64,000 nt of DNA from Benincasa hispida (Eukaryota > Streptophyta > Magnoliopsida > Cucurbitales > Cucurbitaceae). The DNA lies in assembly GCF_009727055.1 (NCBI RefSeq), contig NC_052350.1, positions 40,190,757-40,254,756 of the forward strand. Reading direction: 5' to 3'. Shown one piece after another: positions 46,698-58,860 of the stretch (positions within the stretch are counted from its first letter, which is position 1; every line of letters starts with the position of its first letter). The position numbers and the translations under genes are program-made. Below the pieces are notes generated by a model that was given only the letters and a program-made list of their open reading frames with translations, ran no database searches and was not told where the DNA came from.

Positions 46698-47769
46698 TTT
46701 GTTCCTCAGCCATGAAAAGGGTCTGGTTTGTTTTTGCACCCGAACAAAAAACATTGAGGTTAAACTCTATACCGTGGAAAGAGTCAAGTTTGAGTGACAT
46801 AACCTAGAGTAGCTTAGTAAGTGGATGTAGGCCAGTTGTGTTAAACCACTATAAATTTTTCATATCATTTTCTCTATCTCTTTTCTATTTAATTTTGCAA
46901 TTAATTTGTTATTATCTTTTATTTACATGAAATTAATTGCTATAATTTGTTCTTGAAAGTAATTGCTCATATTTGATTATTTAGATTAATAAAATTTTAT
47001 TTTCATATTTATTATCAATCTTGTTATGTAAATTAAGCTGGGTACTTGAAATTGTTCATGTCAATTTATTAATCATTTTAAAGTTAATGCATATGTATAC
47101 AATTATTATTTAAATTACTTATTAGCAAAAGTATATCAATTTTTTTATTTGAGCCCACGTTAGAAAAAAGTTTTAAATAGTTTGATTAAAGGCTTCTTAC
47201 AGATTTGGCAAATTAAGTTTTAAAAATGAGGTCCATTTGGCAAAAATGGTAGAAAAACAAGCCCAACCCATGAAATGTCAAAAATGTACGGATACACTTG
47301 ATACACCTAATATAGTTGATATACATTTGATACACACTTGATATACTTGATACATCTGATATACCCGATACACTTGATACCCCTTTATACACTACTGATG
47401 TACCCTTAATACACTCACATTTGGACCCTTGATTCACTTGATACACTACTTATACAAATCTAATACACTTGATACAAGATGTTGAGATAAAAAATTGGAT
47501 GGTATCGATAACCTGATGTTGATTTAGAGTGGCGTCGTTGAATAGAGGAATAAGAATGACGCTACCGATGAGAAACGACTCCACGATAGAACTCAAATTG
47601 CTCGATGTAGGCCTATTAGCCTAAACATACTCGAAATTAGCGACGACGGAGGTGAATGTTGGTTGGGCAATGGTTGCTAGCATCAACAAAGATCAAGTGG
47701 CAGTCAATTGATGACTTCTTATGTGACGGACGATCATGATAGAAAGAGAGGGGGAGATCGATAGCAGGC
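46698..47769 (+). repeat. Flanking unit F, copy A, right part, with TACACTTGA minisatellite
   Basis: Matches copy B 31181-32235. It contains the GTGGATGTAGG...CCACTATAAA motif near 46822-46855, an AT-rich middle, the TACACTTGA array at 47285-47480, and a GTGGCGTCGTTGAA block. No gene. Confidence 0.8.
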
Positions 47770-48240
47770 TTGCACCATGGACATGGTGGCGACTACGACA
47801 CTCGACGACATAGGTGGCGTGTTACTCATCTTTTCTTTGTGGATGATAGTTTGATCTTCTTGAAAGCATCGATTGAGGATTTTTGGGTATTGAAGCAAAT
47901 TATAGATTGTGGTGCTCAAGCATTGGTTGATCTTAAGGAAAGGGTGTGGAAGACTCTCCAAGGATGGAAGAGTCATCTGTTCACGTGTAGGGGAAAAAAG
48001 GTTCTCATTAAAAGTATTGCCCAGGTGATCCCAACCTATATTATGGGTTGCTTCAAGCTTCCTGAGGAGTTCTATAAGGAGGTGATGACCATATTTGCCA
48101 GTATCTGGTGGGATTCTTGCTCTGAGAAGAAGAAGATTCACTAAGCCTCTTTAAATACGTTGTGTCATCCTATGGAGGAAAGGGGCCTTAATTTCCAGGA
48201 TTTAATGACTTTTAACCAAGCTCTTCTTGACAAGTTCATT
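47770..48240 (+). pseudogene. LINE (L1-type) reverse transcriptase fragment
   Basis: The open stretch 47770-48144 carries THLFFVDDSLIFLKAS, where FVDD is the RT active-site motif of non-LTR elements. Further on are ERVWKTLQGWK, KKVLIKSIAQVIPTYIMGCF and FASIWW, typical of the region after RT in plant L1 LINEs. Between the two parts the family has about 40 more residues, so there is an internal deletion after residue ~57. It ends IH followed by a stop where the family has Trp. Homology continues after the stop to about 48240 (a GLNFQD-type segment). No poly-A tail or ends. Confidence 0.88.
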
Positions 48241-48635
48241 TGGCGTGGAGGTCATCGACTGGTGGCAGCACTGGACTGACGGTGAGGCGGAGTGGCGGTA
48301 ACGATTTTCTCCTTCTCATCCACATAGAACAAATTTTATATATATCATTTTCCTTTACAAAAAAAAAAAAAGAAAAAAAAAAACCATTGCGTGTATGTGA
48401 AAGGAGAGAGATGTTTGATTTGAGAGGTTGAACATGCACCACTTTCCTCTTCTTTCTTATTCAACTCATACGTACATACATACATACATACAATCTTTTA
48501 TATGGTAAAATCTAAATAAATCGACAATCTCTCTAATCATCCAAAATTTTGTTTCTAAAATTATAAAATTAAAAAAAAAAAAATAAATTAATTTAAGATA
48601 ATCAACTTTAACTTACTTGAAAGTCGGTATGTTAT
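48241..48635. other. No gene seen; A-rich and CATA repeats
   Basis: Low-complexity stretch with an A-rich run at 48358-48383 (possibly a decayed LINE tail), a (CATA)n run at 48474-48491, and AT-rich sequence. No supported reading frame. Confidence 0.6.
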
Positions 48636-49893
48636 TGATAGCACCTAAAATGTACTATCTTATTGCCTCTATGCTAACTCACTCATGAGATTTAATATGA
48701 TTAAATGTTTATATTTGTAGATTCTTGAATAAATCATGTAGCCTTGAGTGTTCTGGGCCATTTGGGGTTAATTTCAAGTTATTAGGAGTCATCTCGAGCT
48801 TTTGAGACCTCAAACGGAAGAGAAAATGATAAAACAACCCCTAGGCGAGAGCGCTACGGCGGCCTACGATGCTGCAGCACAACGCTCTTCATATAAATTG
48901 AAAAAAGAACATAGCACTGTGACAACGTCGCACAGATTACAAATTTCCGACTCTATAATTAGGGCGTAACTTTTGACCTGGGTGGCTATTTTGAGCGAAT
49001 GACCACTTATTTTAATTTTTTCCCTCTATCCATTTACAACATTAGATTTTATCTTTCCTTTCATCTTATTTCTTTAATCAAGCAAACGATACCGGATTTA
49101 GCTTCGCCAACACTATGGGATTGTAAGATTTATGGGTTTTCTAAGTTAGAGGATTTTGGAAGAACCATTTGTAATTTTGGGAGGATTTTGTTTGATTTAT
49201 ACTCTTGTCTTTGTGTTTTCATCTTGATTGAATTCCTTTATTGATTGTATTTTCTCATCAATGTCTAACAAACTAATTGAGGATGTATGACCGAAAGCTA
49301 CAGATTAGCGTATAATACGTGACATACAATTATATGTTAATCCCTACGTAGAAAATGTTAGATAGGCTTGTAATTTGTAGCCGACAATAAAAAATATTGC
49401 ACTGGTACATTGGCTCGGCTTCCCGATAGGAAAGAATGACTTATTTCGTTCTATCAACCTAGAGGAAAATCATATTAAATTTCTAATTAGATGTTTCCTA
49501 TTGGAAATTTATCCGAGCGTAATCCCTAAAACTTAATGCGATTAGCTCAATTTGTTAGCATGCATTTCATCTAATTAAACTGGCTAATTAAGTAATTAGA
49601 ACCATTGGTTAACATTTCTAATTATTTGGGCTATACATAGGCAAGAAGTTAAAATCAAACCTTAAGAGTTCAATGATCAAGATTACATTGGGTGATTTTG
49701 TTCCTCTAAGATAAAGTGTTTTGGTAGATTACATTTCTATCTTTAACTAAAAATGGGGTTTGTGAAACTATTCTTCGCAGATTGACCCGGACATACCAGT
49801 TGTACTACTCAACCGAATAGGTAGTTAATTCAGTAATATAAATTTTATTTGATTAACTGAGAAAGGATTCGACACCCTCTATTTCATTCTTCA
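48636..49893 (+). mobile_element. Tat/Ogre-like solo LTR (1,258 bp), GTTAT/GTTAC duplication
   Basis: Starts TGATAGCACCTAAAATG and ends TTTCATTCTTCA. GTTAT precedes it (48631-48635) and GTTAC follows (49894-49898), one mismatch. It is colinear with 19547-20885, for example in GGCCATTTGGGGTTAATTT and the GACCCGGACATACC / ATCCGGACTTATC segments. No internal region on either side. Confidence 0.78.
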
Positions 49894-50039
49894 GTTACAA
49901 AAGATATTAAACATCAATAGTTTTTTTCAAAATTATCACAAACTCATTCTTTTTCTCTTTTTTCATTCTTTTCTTTGTGGTAATTTAAGGGTGTTTTCCT
50001 TTAATGGACTTGGTCTACTAACCATAATGTGTTATTGTA

Positions 50040-50880
50040 GTGTGATTGGTTGATATTATCATAAGACTGTAGCATCGTTGGCTGATGTTATTATAGGCAA
50101 AACTCAAGTATCATGTTATGTAACATGTCAAAGACATTGTTATTACTATTGTTACATGTCTAATTCGGCAGATATCTTTTCCTTATCTATTCGCGTCATT
50201 TACAGATTTTCGTGACTGCCTTCCTTATTTTCCCATAGGGAATTTTTATTCATTCATAAAATATATTCTCAAAGCTAGCCTTATGGTACTATTTTCTTTT
50301 TTAGGGTTAGCCGTATTATTAAAAAAGTGTGTTTTGAGGGTTTTAACCTTAGGGTTTGTTTAAACCTCAACCTCCATATATTGTTATTGAGAATCCATGT
50401 ATTTTTCATTGAGATTTTGGTTCGACAATCATTGTAGAATTCAAGAGGAGTTTGATTTGATATTGTATTTGGGGGAACCTAAATATATGAGGTGATTTCA
50501 CTATTAGGGGGAGCCTAAGTATGTTGTGTTGAAGGGATCTCATATAATACTTGGAGAAGCTTCTTTGTGGAAGTGAGGGGAGCTCAAACTTAGGGGGAGG
50601 CTAAGTTGAAACTGAAGAGATAGCTGTACATGAGTCACTAAAGAGGGAGTCTATCAGATAAGTACTTTCATTGTAATTGTTAAACTCTTTATATAGTGAA
50701 GTTTCGTTCCACTGCGCACACAACCCCCCAAACGCAGGTGAATTTGCACCAAACTAGGTCATCAATTTCTGTTTCTTTATATTTTTGTTTGCTTTCGGTC
50801 TGTGACATCGTGTTTGACACTGTATCATGTGTTAGATCCGTCCTACTTTTTTCAAACTGGTTTAGTGTAAACATATAAAT
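50040..50880 (+). mobile_element. SIRE-like copia LTR remnant
   Basis: Contains repeated GGGGGAG.CTAAG text, a TTGTAATTGTTAAACTC...TATATAGTG segment, then CCCCCCAAACGCAGGTGAAT and CACCAAACTAGGTCA. That order (TATAGTG, then the GACGTAGGTGAA...CCGAACTGGGT-like pair) is typical of SIRE/Maximus-type copia LTRs. Ends not determined; no internal coding sequence seen. Confidence 0.45.
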
Positions 50881-51389
50881 TTGAAAAAGAAAACGGAAAA
50901 AAAACCCAGAGAAATGGAAAATGTCACCCCCCCCCNCCCAAAATAACTCATCTTTTTCATATTTTGGGCTGAAAATCGTGAAACCCAAATAAAGAGAAAA
51001 ACAAAACAGTTGACTGAGAGAGAAGAAGAAAAAACGTAATAGAGAGATTAAAGAATAAATTAGTTAGAATCTATAATTAATTAAATTTATGGTAGGTTTG
51101 GAATACATTTTCAATTAATTAAAAAAAAGTTATTTTGGATGAAATTGGAGTGTTTGACAATTACTCAGCATGATTTTTCAAGTGTATTTTAATCTCCGTT
51201 TTTATCAAAAATGTTTAAATAAAAATGAGTTTTTTGAAAAAGATTTTTTTTCAAGTCAATCCAAACAGACCCTTAATATAAATACCTTATTATTTTCTTT
51301 TCTTCATATCATGTATTCATTGCGTAATAAAAAACTTTCTCCCAGATTTACACAATAGATGTAAGCATAAACTGAACCGCTATATAACT
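50881..51389. other. No gene seen; contains one N
   Basis: AT-rich sequence with a C-run interrupted by an unknown base at 50936. Nothing recognisable; short open frames here are not supported. Confidence 0.6.
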
Positions 51390-54300
51390 TGTCTTTGTAA
51401 AAATAGTGACTCAAATACCATTTCAGCTAGTTTATTTTAGATAGCAAACTTTATCTTTTAATGGTTGGATGGTATATATTATAAATACACTAATCATAAC
51501 ATAAAAAAAAAAAAAAAACCATTATACTTTCTATTTTTCTGTAAACAACAAAGCAATCTTCAAGTGAGAAAGAAAGAGAATCTTTCCATGGACGTAGACT
51601 TATTGGCCAAACCGTGTAGCTCTGTGTGTTCCTTCTTATTCTCTTTGTCTTCTTCTTAATTCTTCATCTGTTTTCTACAAGTCAACAAAAACGCGATCTT
51701 ATAATCAAATCACAACGTTTTCAAAGTATCGAGTTGCATTGAGTCACGAATTTCTCTTATCGAGTAGCATCGAGTCAAGAATTTCTTTCATCGAGTTGCA
51801 TCGAGTGAAGATTAATACTAATGAATAAGACCGAGTAAAGATTAATACTCATCGAGTTCCATTGAGGAAAGAACAGTAACTCATCGAGGAAAGAAGAAAA
51901 AACTCATCGAGTAACAAGCAGAAACTCATCGAGTAATGAGTATATACACATCGAGGAATTAATAGTTCTTATCGAATAAGAAAGAAAAACAGAGAGAGCT
52001 CTACTCAAAGAAACGGAGCATTCCTCAGCTATTTCTCTACCAACTTAGGATTGATCTTGATTAATTGGGCCTACACAAGACAATATGACCCAAAAAAATT
52101 TAGTATCAGAGTGTTTAAAGATCATCAAGATCAACATTCTTGAAGGATGAAGATACTCAAGAAAACCGTTCTCAACATTCTTTCCAGGTTAGTGGTGGTT
52201 GTTGCTAGACTTGAGATAGAAAAGTTTGATGGAAAGGGTGATTTTGGTCTGTGGAAGACCAAAATCAAGGCTATTCTTGGACAACAGAAAGCCCATAGAT
52301 CCCTTTTAGACCTATCGATTCTGCCACCTACGTTAACAACTCAAGAAAGGGAAGATATGGAACTTTAGTTCTTAATCTCAGTGATAGCATTTTAAGATAG
52401 GTGATCGATCAAGACATGGCTTACAAAATGTGGGTCAAGTTGGAAGGTCTCTATGCAACTAAGGATCTACCTAACAAGATGTTTTTTAAGAGAAAAGTTC
52501 TTCACATTTAAGATGGATTTTGCTAAAACACTATCATACAATCTGGATGAGTTTAAAAAGATAGTTTCTAAGTTCCAGAGCCTTGGTGAAAAGATTGGCG
52601 ATAAGAATGAAGCATTTGTTTTGTTGAACTTACCCGAAGCCGATAAGGAGGTAAAGAATGCCTTGAAATATGGCAAAAAGTCAGTCACCACTGATGCCAT
52701 TATTTCAGCATTGAGAACTAGGGAGTTGGAGCTTCAATCAGTAAAAAAGAAACAGCCTAGTGCACAAGGGTTATTTGTCAAGGGAAAGAACAAGTAGAAT
52801 CATTCTAAAGGGACTAAGAATTAGTTTGGTGAAGAGCATAAACCAAAATCCAAACTGATATGTAATTATTGTAAGAAGAAATGACACTTAATGAGGGATT
52901 GCTACAATTTAAAATGGAATAATCAAGAAAAAGAGAAGGATCAGAAAGGAAAACAACTAGAAGCCTCAGTAGTTGAAGGGTCCTATTTATATTTTGATGC
53001 TTTAGCCTCTACTAGAAACAAAATCAATCAAATAAGTCCTCTTGGGAAGCATGATTGGGTACTTGACTCTGGCTATATCTGTCATATGACACCTTTTAGA
53101 CCTTGATTTAATACCTACAAGGATGTAGATAGAGAGTCTGTGTACATGGGGAACAATGAAACCTGCAACATCAAAGCAGTTGGTTCAGTATCCTTAAAGC
53201 TGAAGGATGGATCAATCAAGTTTCTTAGAAATGTGAGAAACGTACCTTTACTCAAGAGAAAATTGATATCTCTGGGTATCCTTGACTCCATTGGGTGTGA
53301 GTGCAGAGGAAATGATGGAATCCTAGAAGTGATTAAGGATTCTATGGTAGTTTTGGTTGGCGAAAAAGTTAATGATCTCTTTATAGTAAGAGGAGTAGAG
53401 ATGATGATTAGTGCCTACACTGTTTCAACAGTAAACTTGACAGAGGCAGACTTGTGGCACAAAAGACTATCCTATATCAGTGCAAAAAGGATGCAAACAC
53501 TATCTAAACAAGGTATACTACCCAAAGGGATCATCGAACATCTTTCCTTATGTGAACACTGTATTTTAGGGAAAGCTACCAGACAAAGCTTTACAAAATC
53601 TCAACTTATCACCAAAGGAATACTGGACTAAATTCATTCTGACCTATGGGGACCATCTCCTACACCAGACCTTAGTGACTCAAGGTATTTTCTAATCTTA
53701 ATAGATGATTTTTCTAGGAAGAGTTGGATATACTTCCTTCAAACTAAAGACCAAGTCTTTGGAAAGTTCAAAGAATAAAAGGCTATGATAGAAACACAAA
53801 CATCTAAAAGGTTAAAATACTTTAGAACTGACAAGGGGCTTGAATTTTGTAATGAGGACTTTGACAAATACTGTAGTGAGAATGGTATAACTAGGCATAG
53901 GATTGTGAGGTACACACCTCAATAGAATGGGGTTGCTGAGAGGTTAAACAAAACCATAATAAAAAGGGTAAGATGTTTGCTTTCTGATGCTATCCTAAGT
54001 GAAAACTTTTAGGCAGAAGCTGCAGCCTACACTGTTTACACCTTGAATAGGTGCCCTCATACATCTCTAGAGTTGTTTACTCCTAAGGAGAAATAGACTA
54101 ATCATCCTCCTAATCTAGACAACCTTAAGGTCTTTAGGTGTGTAGGGTTTGTTCATCAAAATAAGGGAAAGTTGAAGGCCAGAGCTGCTAAGTGCATGTT
54201 TGTAGGCTTTACAGAGGGTGTCAAAGGATTTAAAATATGGAATCTAGTAGAGAGGAAGTTCACAATTAGTAGAGACATCACCTTTAGAGAAAAGGAGATG

Positions 54301-55095
54301 TTTATGCAAAAGGAGAAGAGGGTTGAGGATGAACCTGAGACATCTACCACATGAATTGAGGTGGAGTTAAATACTAAGCAACCAACAGAACCTAACTTAC
54401 CTAGTGACACAGAAGAAGTTGAAGAATAAGCAGGGGAACAAGAGGAGACTATTAATGAGCAGCCAGACTTGAGTCAGTATGCCTTAGCCAGGGATAGACA
54501 AAGGAGAACCATTACCTCTCCAGAAAGGTATACTGAAATGAACTATATGAATTTAGTTGTAAATGTTGTTGTGGCTCCTACTGACCAAGTACCAACAACT
54601 TTTGAAGAAGCAAAAGGTTGTTCTAATGAAAGTAATTGGATAGAAGCCATGAATGAGGAAATGCATTAACTAAATGTGAATGATATTGGGTCTTTAGCTC
54701 CTATGCCTAAGGGTTATAAACCAGTAGCTTCCAAATGGGTTTTTAAACTCAAAGAAGGTGCATCCTATGATTAGAAACCTGGGTATAAGGTAAGGTTGAT
54801 TGCAAAGGGGTTTACATAAAGGGAAGGAATAGACTACTCAGAGATTTTCTCTTCAGTGGTCAAACAAACTTCTATAAGGCTTCTGTTATCCTTGGTTGCT
54901 CAAAATAACTTAAAATTATATCAATTAGATGTGAAAACTATCTTCCTTCATGGACATCTAGAAAAGACAATCTACATGATGCAACCTAAGGGATTTGAAG
55001 TTAAAGGGAAAGAGAATCTCTATTTCTTACTCAACAAGTCAATCTATGGGCTGAAACAATCACCTAGGTGCTGGTATAGAAGGTTCAATGGCTAA
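51390..55095 (+). mobile_element. Element 5: truncated sister of element 4
   Basis: 5' LTR about 51390-52095 (ends approximate), a decayed primer site TAGTATCAGAGTG near 52101, gag, protease, integrase and the first part of RT. It stops after SIYGLKQSPRCWYRRFNG at 55095, where element 4 continues. There is no RNase H, polypurine tract or 3' LTR. It is clearly homologous to element 4 throughout its coding part. Confidence 0.9.
52147..55095 (+). pseudogene. Element 5 gag-pol remnant
   Basis: Gag pieces at 52147-52368 and 52453-52797. The CCHC knuckle near 52860-52900 is interrupted by a TGA in place of its Gly codon (CNYCKKK then stop then HLMRDC). The protease site DWVLDSG is intact at about 53055-53075, unlike element 4. 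GAG-pre-integrase lies at 53140-53631, then integrase with several TAG/TAA codons (53631, 53776, 53923, 54010, 54094), an acidic linker, and RT up to QLDVKTIFLHG and SIYGLKQSPRCWY. Many stops look like single C-to-T or G-to-A changes. Not functional. Confidence 0.9.
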
Positions 55096-55210
55096 ACGTT
55101 ATAATTTCATCATACTACTAGACATAAAAGTAGTTCTAATGCAAGGAATTGGATAGTAACTTTTTAGACATAAAAGTTATAATTTCATCATACTTCTAGA
55201 TATTTTTTAT
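55096..55210. repeat. Direct repeats with a pol-derived filler at the end of element 5
   Basis: GTTATAATTTCATCATACT occurs at 55098-55116 and 55176-55194, and GACATAAAAG at 55121-55130 and 55168-55177. Between them, 55133-55157, is a 25-bp piece close to the pol text of element 4 at 44450-44470 (CTAATGCAAGG.ATTG). It looks like a templated insertion at a repair junction. Confidence 0.65.
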
Positions 55211-55339
55211 AAACTTTTAGAACTAAAATAAACACGAAGTTTATAGTTAAAAATTACAATTGTGATTTAACCTTAAATATTTGGGTAATTATTTTGAATG
55301 GTAAAACTATTGAAAATATTTCCAAGTATAGCAAAATGT

Positions 55340-55455
55340 CATTATATATCAATGATAGACCATGATAGATCGTGAAAGACATCCATCACTGACACTGATA
55401 AACGTCGATAGACTACAATTAGATCAATTTATCACTAATAATTAGTGATATTTTG
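55340..55455. repeat. TATCAGTGATAGA-type repeats
   Basis: Short cluster of CATGATAGA, CACTGATAA and TATCACTAATAATTAGTGATA words, related to 26490-26745. The last is a near-perfect palindrome. Confidence 0.55.
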
Positions 55456-55559
55456 AAATATTTGTAAATAAATTAACTCAATTTTCTCTATTTGAAAATA
55501 GCTCGAAATTAATACAAGGGAGTCCTTAAAATAATGAAGAGAGAGAAAAGAGGAAAGGA

Positions 55560-55888
55560 GGAGAGAAAAATAGGGTTTGGTTAGCACAATTTTGACAAAT
55601 TCTCGCCTCAAACCATCCATATCTTCTAAGGCATTACTTCTTAGCTTATCATAAAATAAAAATATGTGGCTACTATTAGAAATTGTGGTGCCTTTTTTCA
55701 CCAACATAGCCCACGTGGAGTTGGGGGTGTAGATATGGAAATAAAAGCTAATAAATTTTGAGGAATTATATTTCTTGAGTAACGTTAACTAATCATTCTA
55801 AAGCTAAATTTTAAATAATTTAAATAGGGGGAAAATCGACCAACCCGCCCAAACCGTTCGACTTGTAGGCGATTTGGTCCATGCATTT
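55560..55888. repeat. Duplicated block, right copy, left part
   Basis: Counterpart of 21900-22500. Landmarks are AATAAATTTTGAGGAATTATATTTCT and AAAATCGACCAACCCGCCC. It lacks the MITE found at 22105-22412 in the other copy. It is interrupted at 55889 by a reverse Tat/Ogre-like LTR. Confidence 0.72.
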
Positions 55889-57329
55889 TGACAAGCGAAA
55901 AGGGTGTTGAGTCCTTTCTTAACCAATCAAATAAATTTCTATAGTCCGAGCACTAGCTAAAATATTAGTATTAGCGAGTGGAATCGATTCCACGGGAAGC
56001 GTTGTTTGATTTTCTTTAGTTACAAATTGAATTTCTTAGATAACCTAGGAGGAAGAGGTTTGATTGTGATTACAATGATGGAATATAAATGCTAGGAAAA
56101 TTAATTGTGCAGAATTAAAGATGCAAAAATTAAAATGAGCTCACTAAATGAGAAGAGTGTAGCCTAAGAATTTGGATCCACCCATTTGATGGATTGATCA
56201 TAGAACATTAAAGTTAATTACTCAATCATGAATAAGCCGACTTGCCTAGCCGACTTGCCTACAATCGCTAGCACAAGCGCCCTATCATCAATTAAGAACT
56301 GAATTAAACTAGATGTTTGATAAGTTGGGTTTGATAGCATCTATAAACCTAACATTTGCATCAAGGACTAGGGGTTTGCTAAGACAATTAGAACTTTGAT
56401 AGCCTAAGTTAACCAATTTTGTTCAAGAATTAAATTGATCATATTCGAATAAGCCTATCAATCAACACACAAGGGTGCAAACAAATGTGAATCCTTTACC
56501 AAAGGAAGAATAAATGTTGGGTGGTCAATCCATACACAAATTCTAAGCATAAAAGTTCAAATATATTAAAAAACTACAAGCAAACAAGAGTAAATTCCGA
56601 AATGATAAGTTCTCACAACTAAATCAAATTACTTTAATCCTTAATCCTAAGCTAAAAGAGACTTCTTTAGTCATAAAACATGTTAATCAAACTCCAAGTG
56701 GTAAGAATCATCCTCAAAGCCAAAGTGAACATAGCACAATTGACATTCAAATGTGTTAAGTGACCATAAGATATGTGGTTTAAATTTTCCTACCTCATAT
56801 TATACTCTAAAGAAAGTCATTCTTTATTAGCAAGACTAAAAACAAAAGAAAAGAAAGAAGAAGACGAAGGGGATTGTGAAAATCAGAGGCTAGAGGACCT
56901 AAAGAGGAAAATAATTATATTTATAAATTGTCGATACTGTCGTGATGTTGAAGGTTTTAATTTCAAATCCCAATGTGCCACAGTGTCAAGAGACATTGCT
57001 TGATCCTTCTTCGTGATAGAGTTGCGATGCTATAGGTCAACATCACGATGCTAATCAGTTCCACACCTATTATCTTCCGGCGTTGAGCCTAGCATTGCGT
57101 AAGGTCACAATGCTAGGTCCTAGGGGCATTTTGGTCATTTTATCTTCTCTTTTGACTTCGTTGCTAAATTAGGGTTCTACATGGTTCGTTTTAGCTCAAT
57201 TTTCATCTTAACCCCTAGTTTTACTTCATAGGATCTCAAAACCTACATGGTCATGAAATAAACACTTAAACCAAAGAACGAGCCCGAATTAAGTTGAGCA
57301 AAATAACATAATTCAAGATGCATCTATGA
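55889..57329 (-). mobile_element. Tat/Ogre-like LTR, reverse orientation
   Basis: The plus-strand left edge TGACAAGCGAAAAGGG...CCTTTCTTAACCAATCAAATAAA is the reverse complement of the 3' end of the LTR at 48636-49893. The right edge lies near 57329 (CATCTATGA, a decayed complement of TGATAGATG). The body has the AAGTCGGCTTATTCATG text common in these LTRs. No duplication was identified. Confidence 0.65.
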
Positions 57330-57590
57330 TGAGATAGTTTGGTGGCCGAAGAAACCAGAAAATTGGTCACACTCGTTTTTTTTTCTTTTTCAAAAATGCG
57401 TCGAACGAAACTGAGTCCATCGACTTGCACCTCATCTCTTCTTCTATCTCCATTTCATTTTTTTGTGTGTACTCCACGACAACTCATCTCCTTGCCTAAG
57501 ACAGAAGAGACTTAGTCAACAATCGAAAGGAAGACAGTTTAGAGAGACAGAGAGTCTTAATAAAAAGAGAGCATGAGAAACAGTAGAGAA
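57330..57590. repeat. Duplicated block, right copy, right part
   Basis: Continues the paralogy with 22970-23130: the CATCTCTTCTTCTATCTCCATTTC and AAGAGACTTAG...ATCGAAAGGA segments. No gene. Confidence 0.7.
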
Positions 57591-58289
57591 CTTTGAGCTT
57601 TCCTTTCTTTTCCTTTCTTTTCCTTTCTTTCTTTTTTCTTTTTGGAAATACAAAAGCCCTTGTCTTCTTTAGTCATTTTAATTACAATTTAAAAAATACG
57701 CTCATCCAATGGCGAATTCATAACTTCATGTCAGACCACAAATATATCTATAAAGTTAGAAATTTAGTCCATAAACTTAGAAAAAAAGAGATTCTTAAAA
57801 TATCAATTATGTATGTAATATGTACTTAAAAAAATAGGCATCCAATAAATCTCTTACACATTTGAAAATATTAAAATTAAAAGTTATCTTAGACATTAAA
57901 TTAAACTTTATGCTTCATAAATATGATTAATTTTTTTTCAATTAATTCTGAATAATGTATATTATATATAACTAAAAATTTTTAATACCTAATGAAAATC
58001 AATATACATATATGTAGAGTCAAAATTTGAGGGGCACTTGCGCTCTTAGACCCTTCATAGATCCGCCCCTACACTAATTATTACATGTCAAATTCATTTA
58101 AAATTTAAATTTCACCCAATCATTCTCTAGAAATATGAAAAGACTTTTGGGTGTTTGACTCACCAACATTAGTTGAGTTGTGTTAGTAAAATATACCAAC
58201 TCAATGTTCAGCCCACTAACTTTAAATATTGGTGAAGTTGAGTTGGTATATTTTACCAAATTTACCCTAACTTACCTCAACTATCTCTT
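57591..58289. other. No gene seen; TC-rich tract and a hairpin-forming pair
   Basis: TTTCCTTTCTTTTCC tract at 57600-57640, then AT-rich sequence. At 58150-58270 AGTAAAATATACCAACTCAA and its near complement TTGAGTTGGTATATTTTACC form an inverted repeat about 30 bp apart. No supported coding sequence. Confidence 0.5.
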
Positions 58290-58860
58290 CTTTTAATATT
58301 TTTAATGGCTCCACCTATTGACCATGTCGGTGACTACTATTGTCACACTCTAGGAACCAACTTCGTGCTCTAGCAACTACCTCTGATAACAACTTCGAGG
58401 ACCAATTATGAGCTCCAACAACAAGCTCTGACAACAAACTCTAATAACAAAACTCCGACAAACACTTTCATTCTCCAACTCTAGACTCCGATAACCACCT
58501 TTGATGACAATTTTGACGACCAATTTCGAACTCTAACAACAAGCTCTAACAACAAATTCCACTAACCAAATCCCAACAACCATCTTCATGCCCAATACTA
58601 GGCTCCGACAACCGCTTCTGAGTACAAAACTCTATCAAAATTACCTTCGATGATCAACTTCAATGACCACCTTTATGTAACCAACTTTGACGACCACCTC
58701 TAGGCTCCGACAACACCTCCGACGATAAACTCCGGCAACCAACTCCAATACCACCTTCATGTGATCAACTTTGAGCTTCGACAACCACCTCCGACTATAA
58801 ACTCCAGCGAAAATCATCTTCGATAATCATCGTTGACAACCACCTCTGACTATCATAAGA
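58290..58860. repeat. Degenerate CTCCGACAACCACCT-type repeat
   Basis: Some 25-30 imperfect units of about 15-25 bp built from CTCCGACAACCACCT, GATGACCAACTTC and CTCTAACAACAA. The base composition is C-rich on this strand, unlike the surroundings. All frames are interrupted. Confidence 0.75.

Noticed and set aside
47770..48144. LINE RT fragment as an intact gene
   Set aside because: It has an internal deletion, a premature stop after IH, no endonuclease domain, and a shorter copy at 32268-32373.
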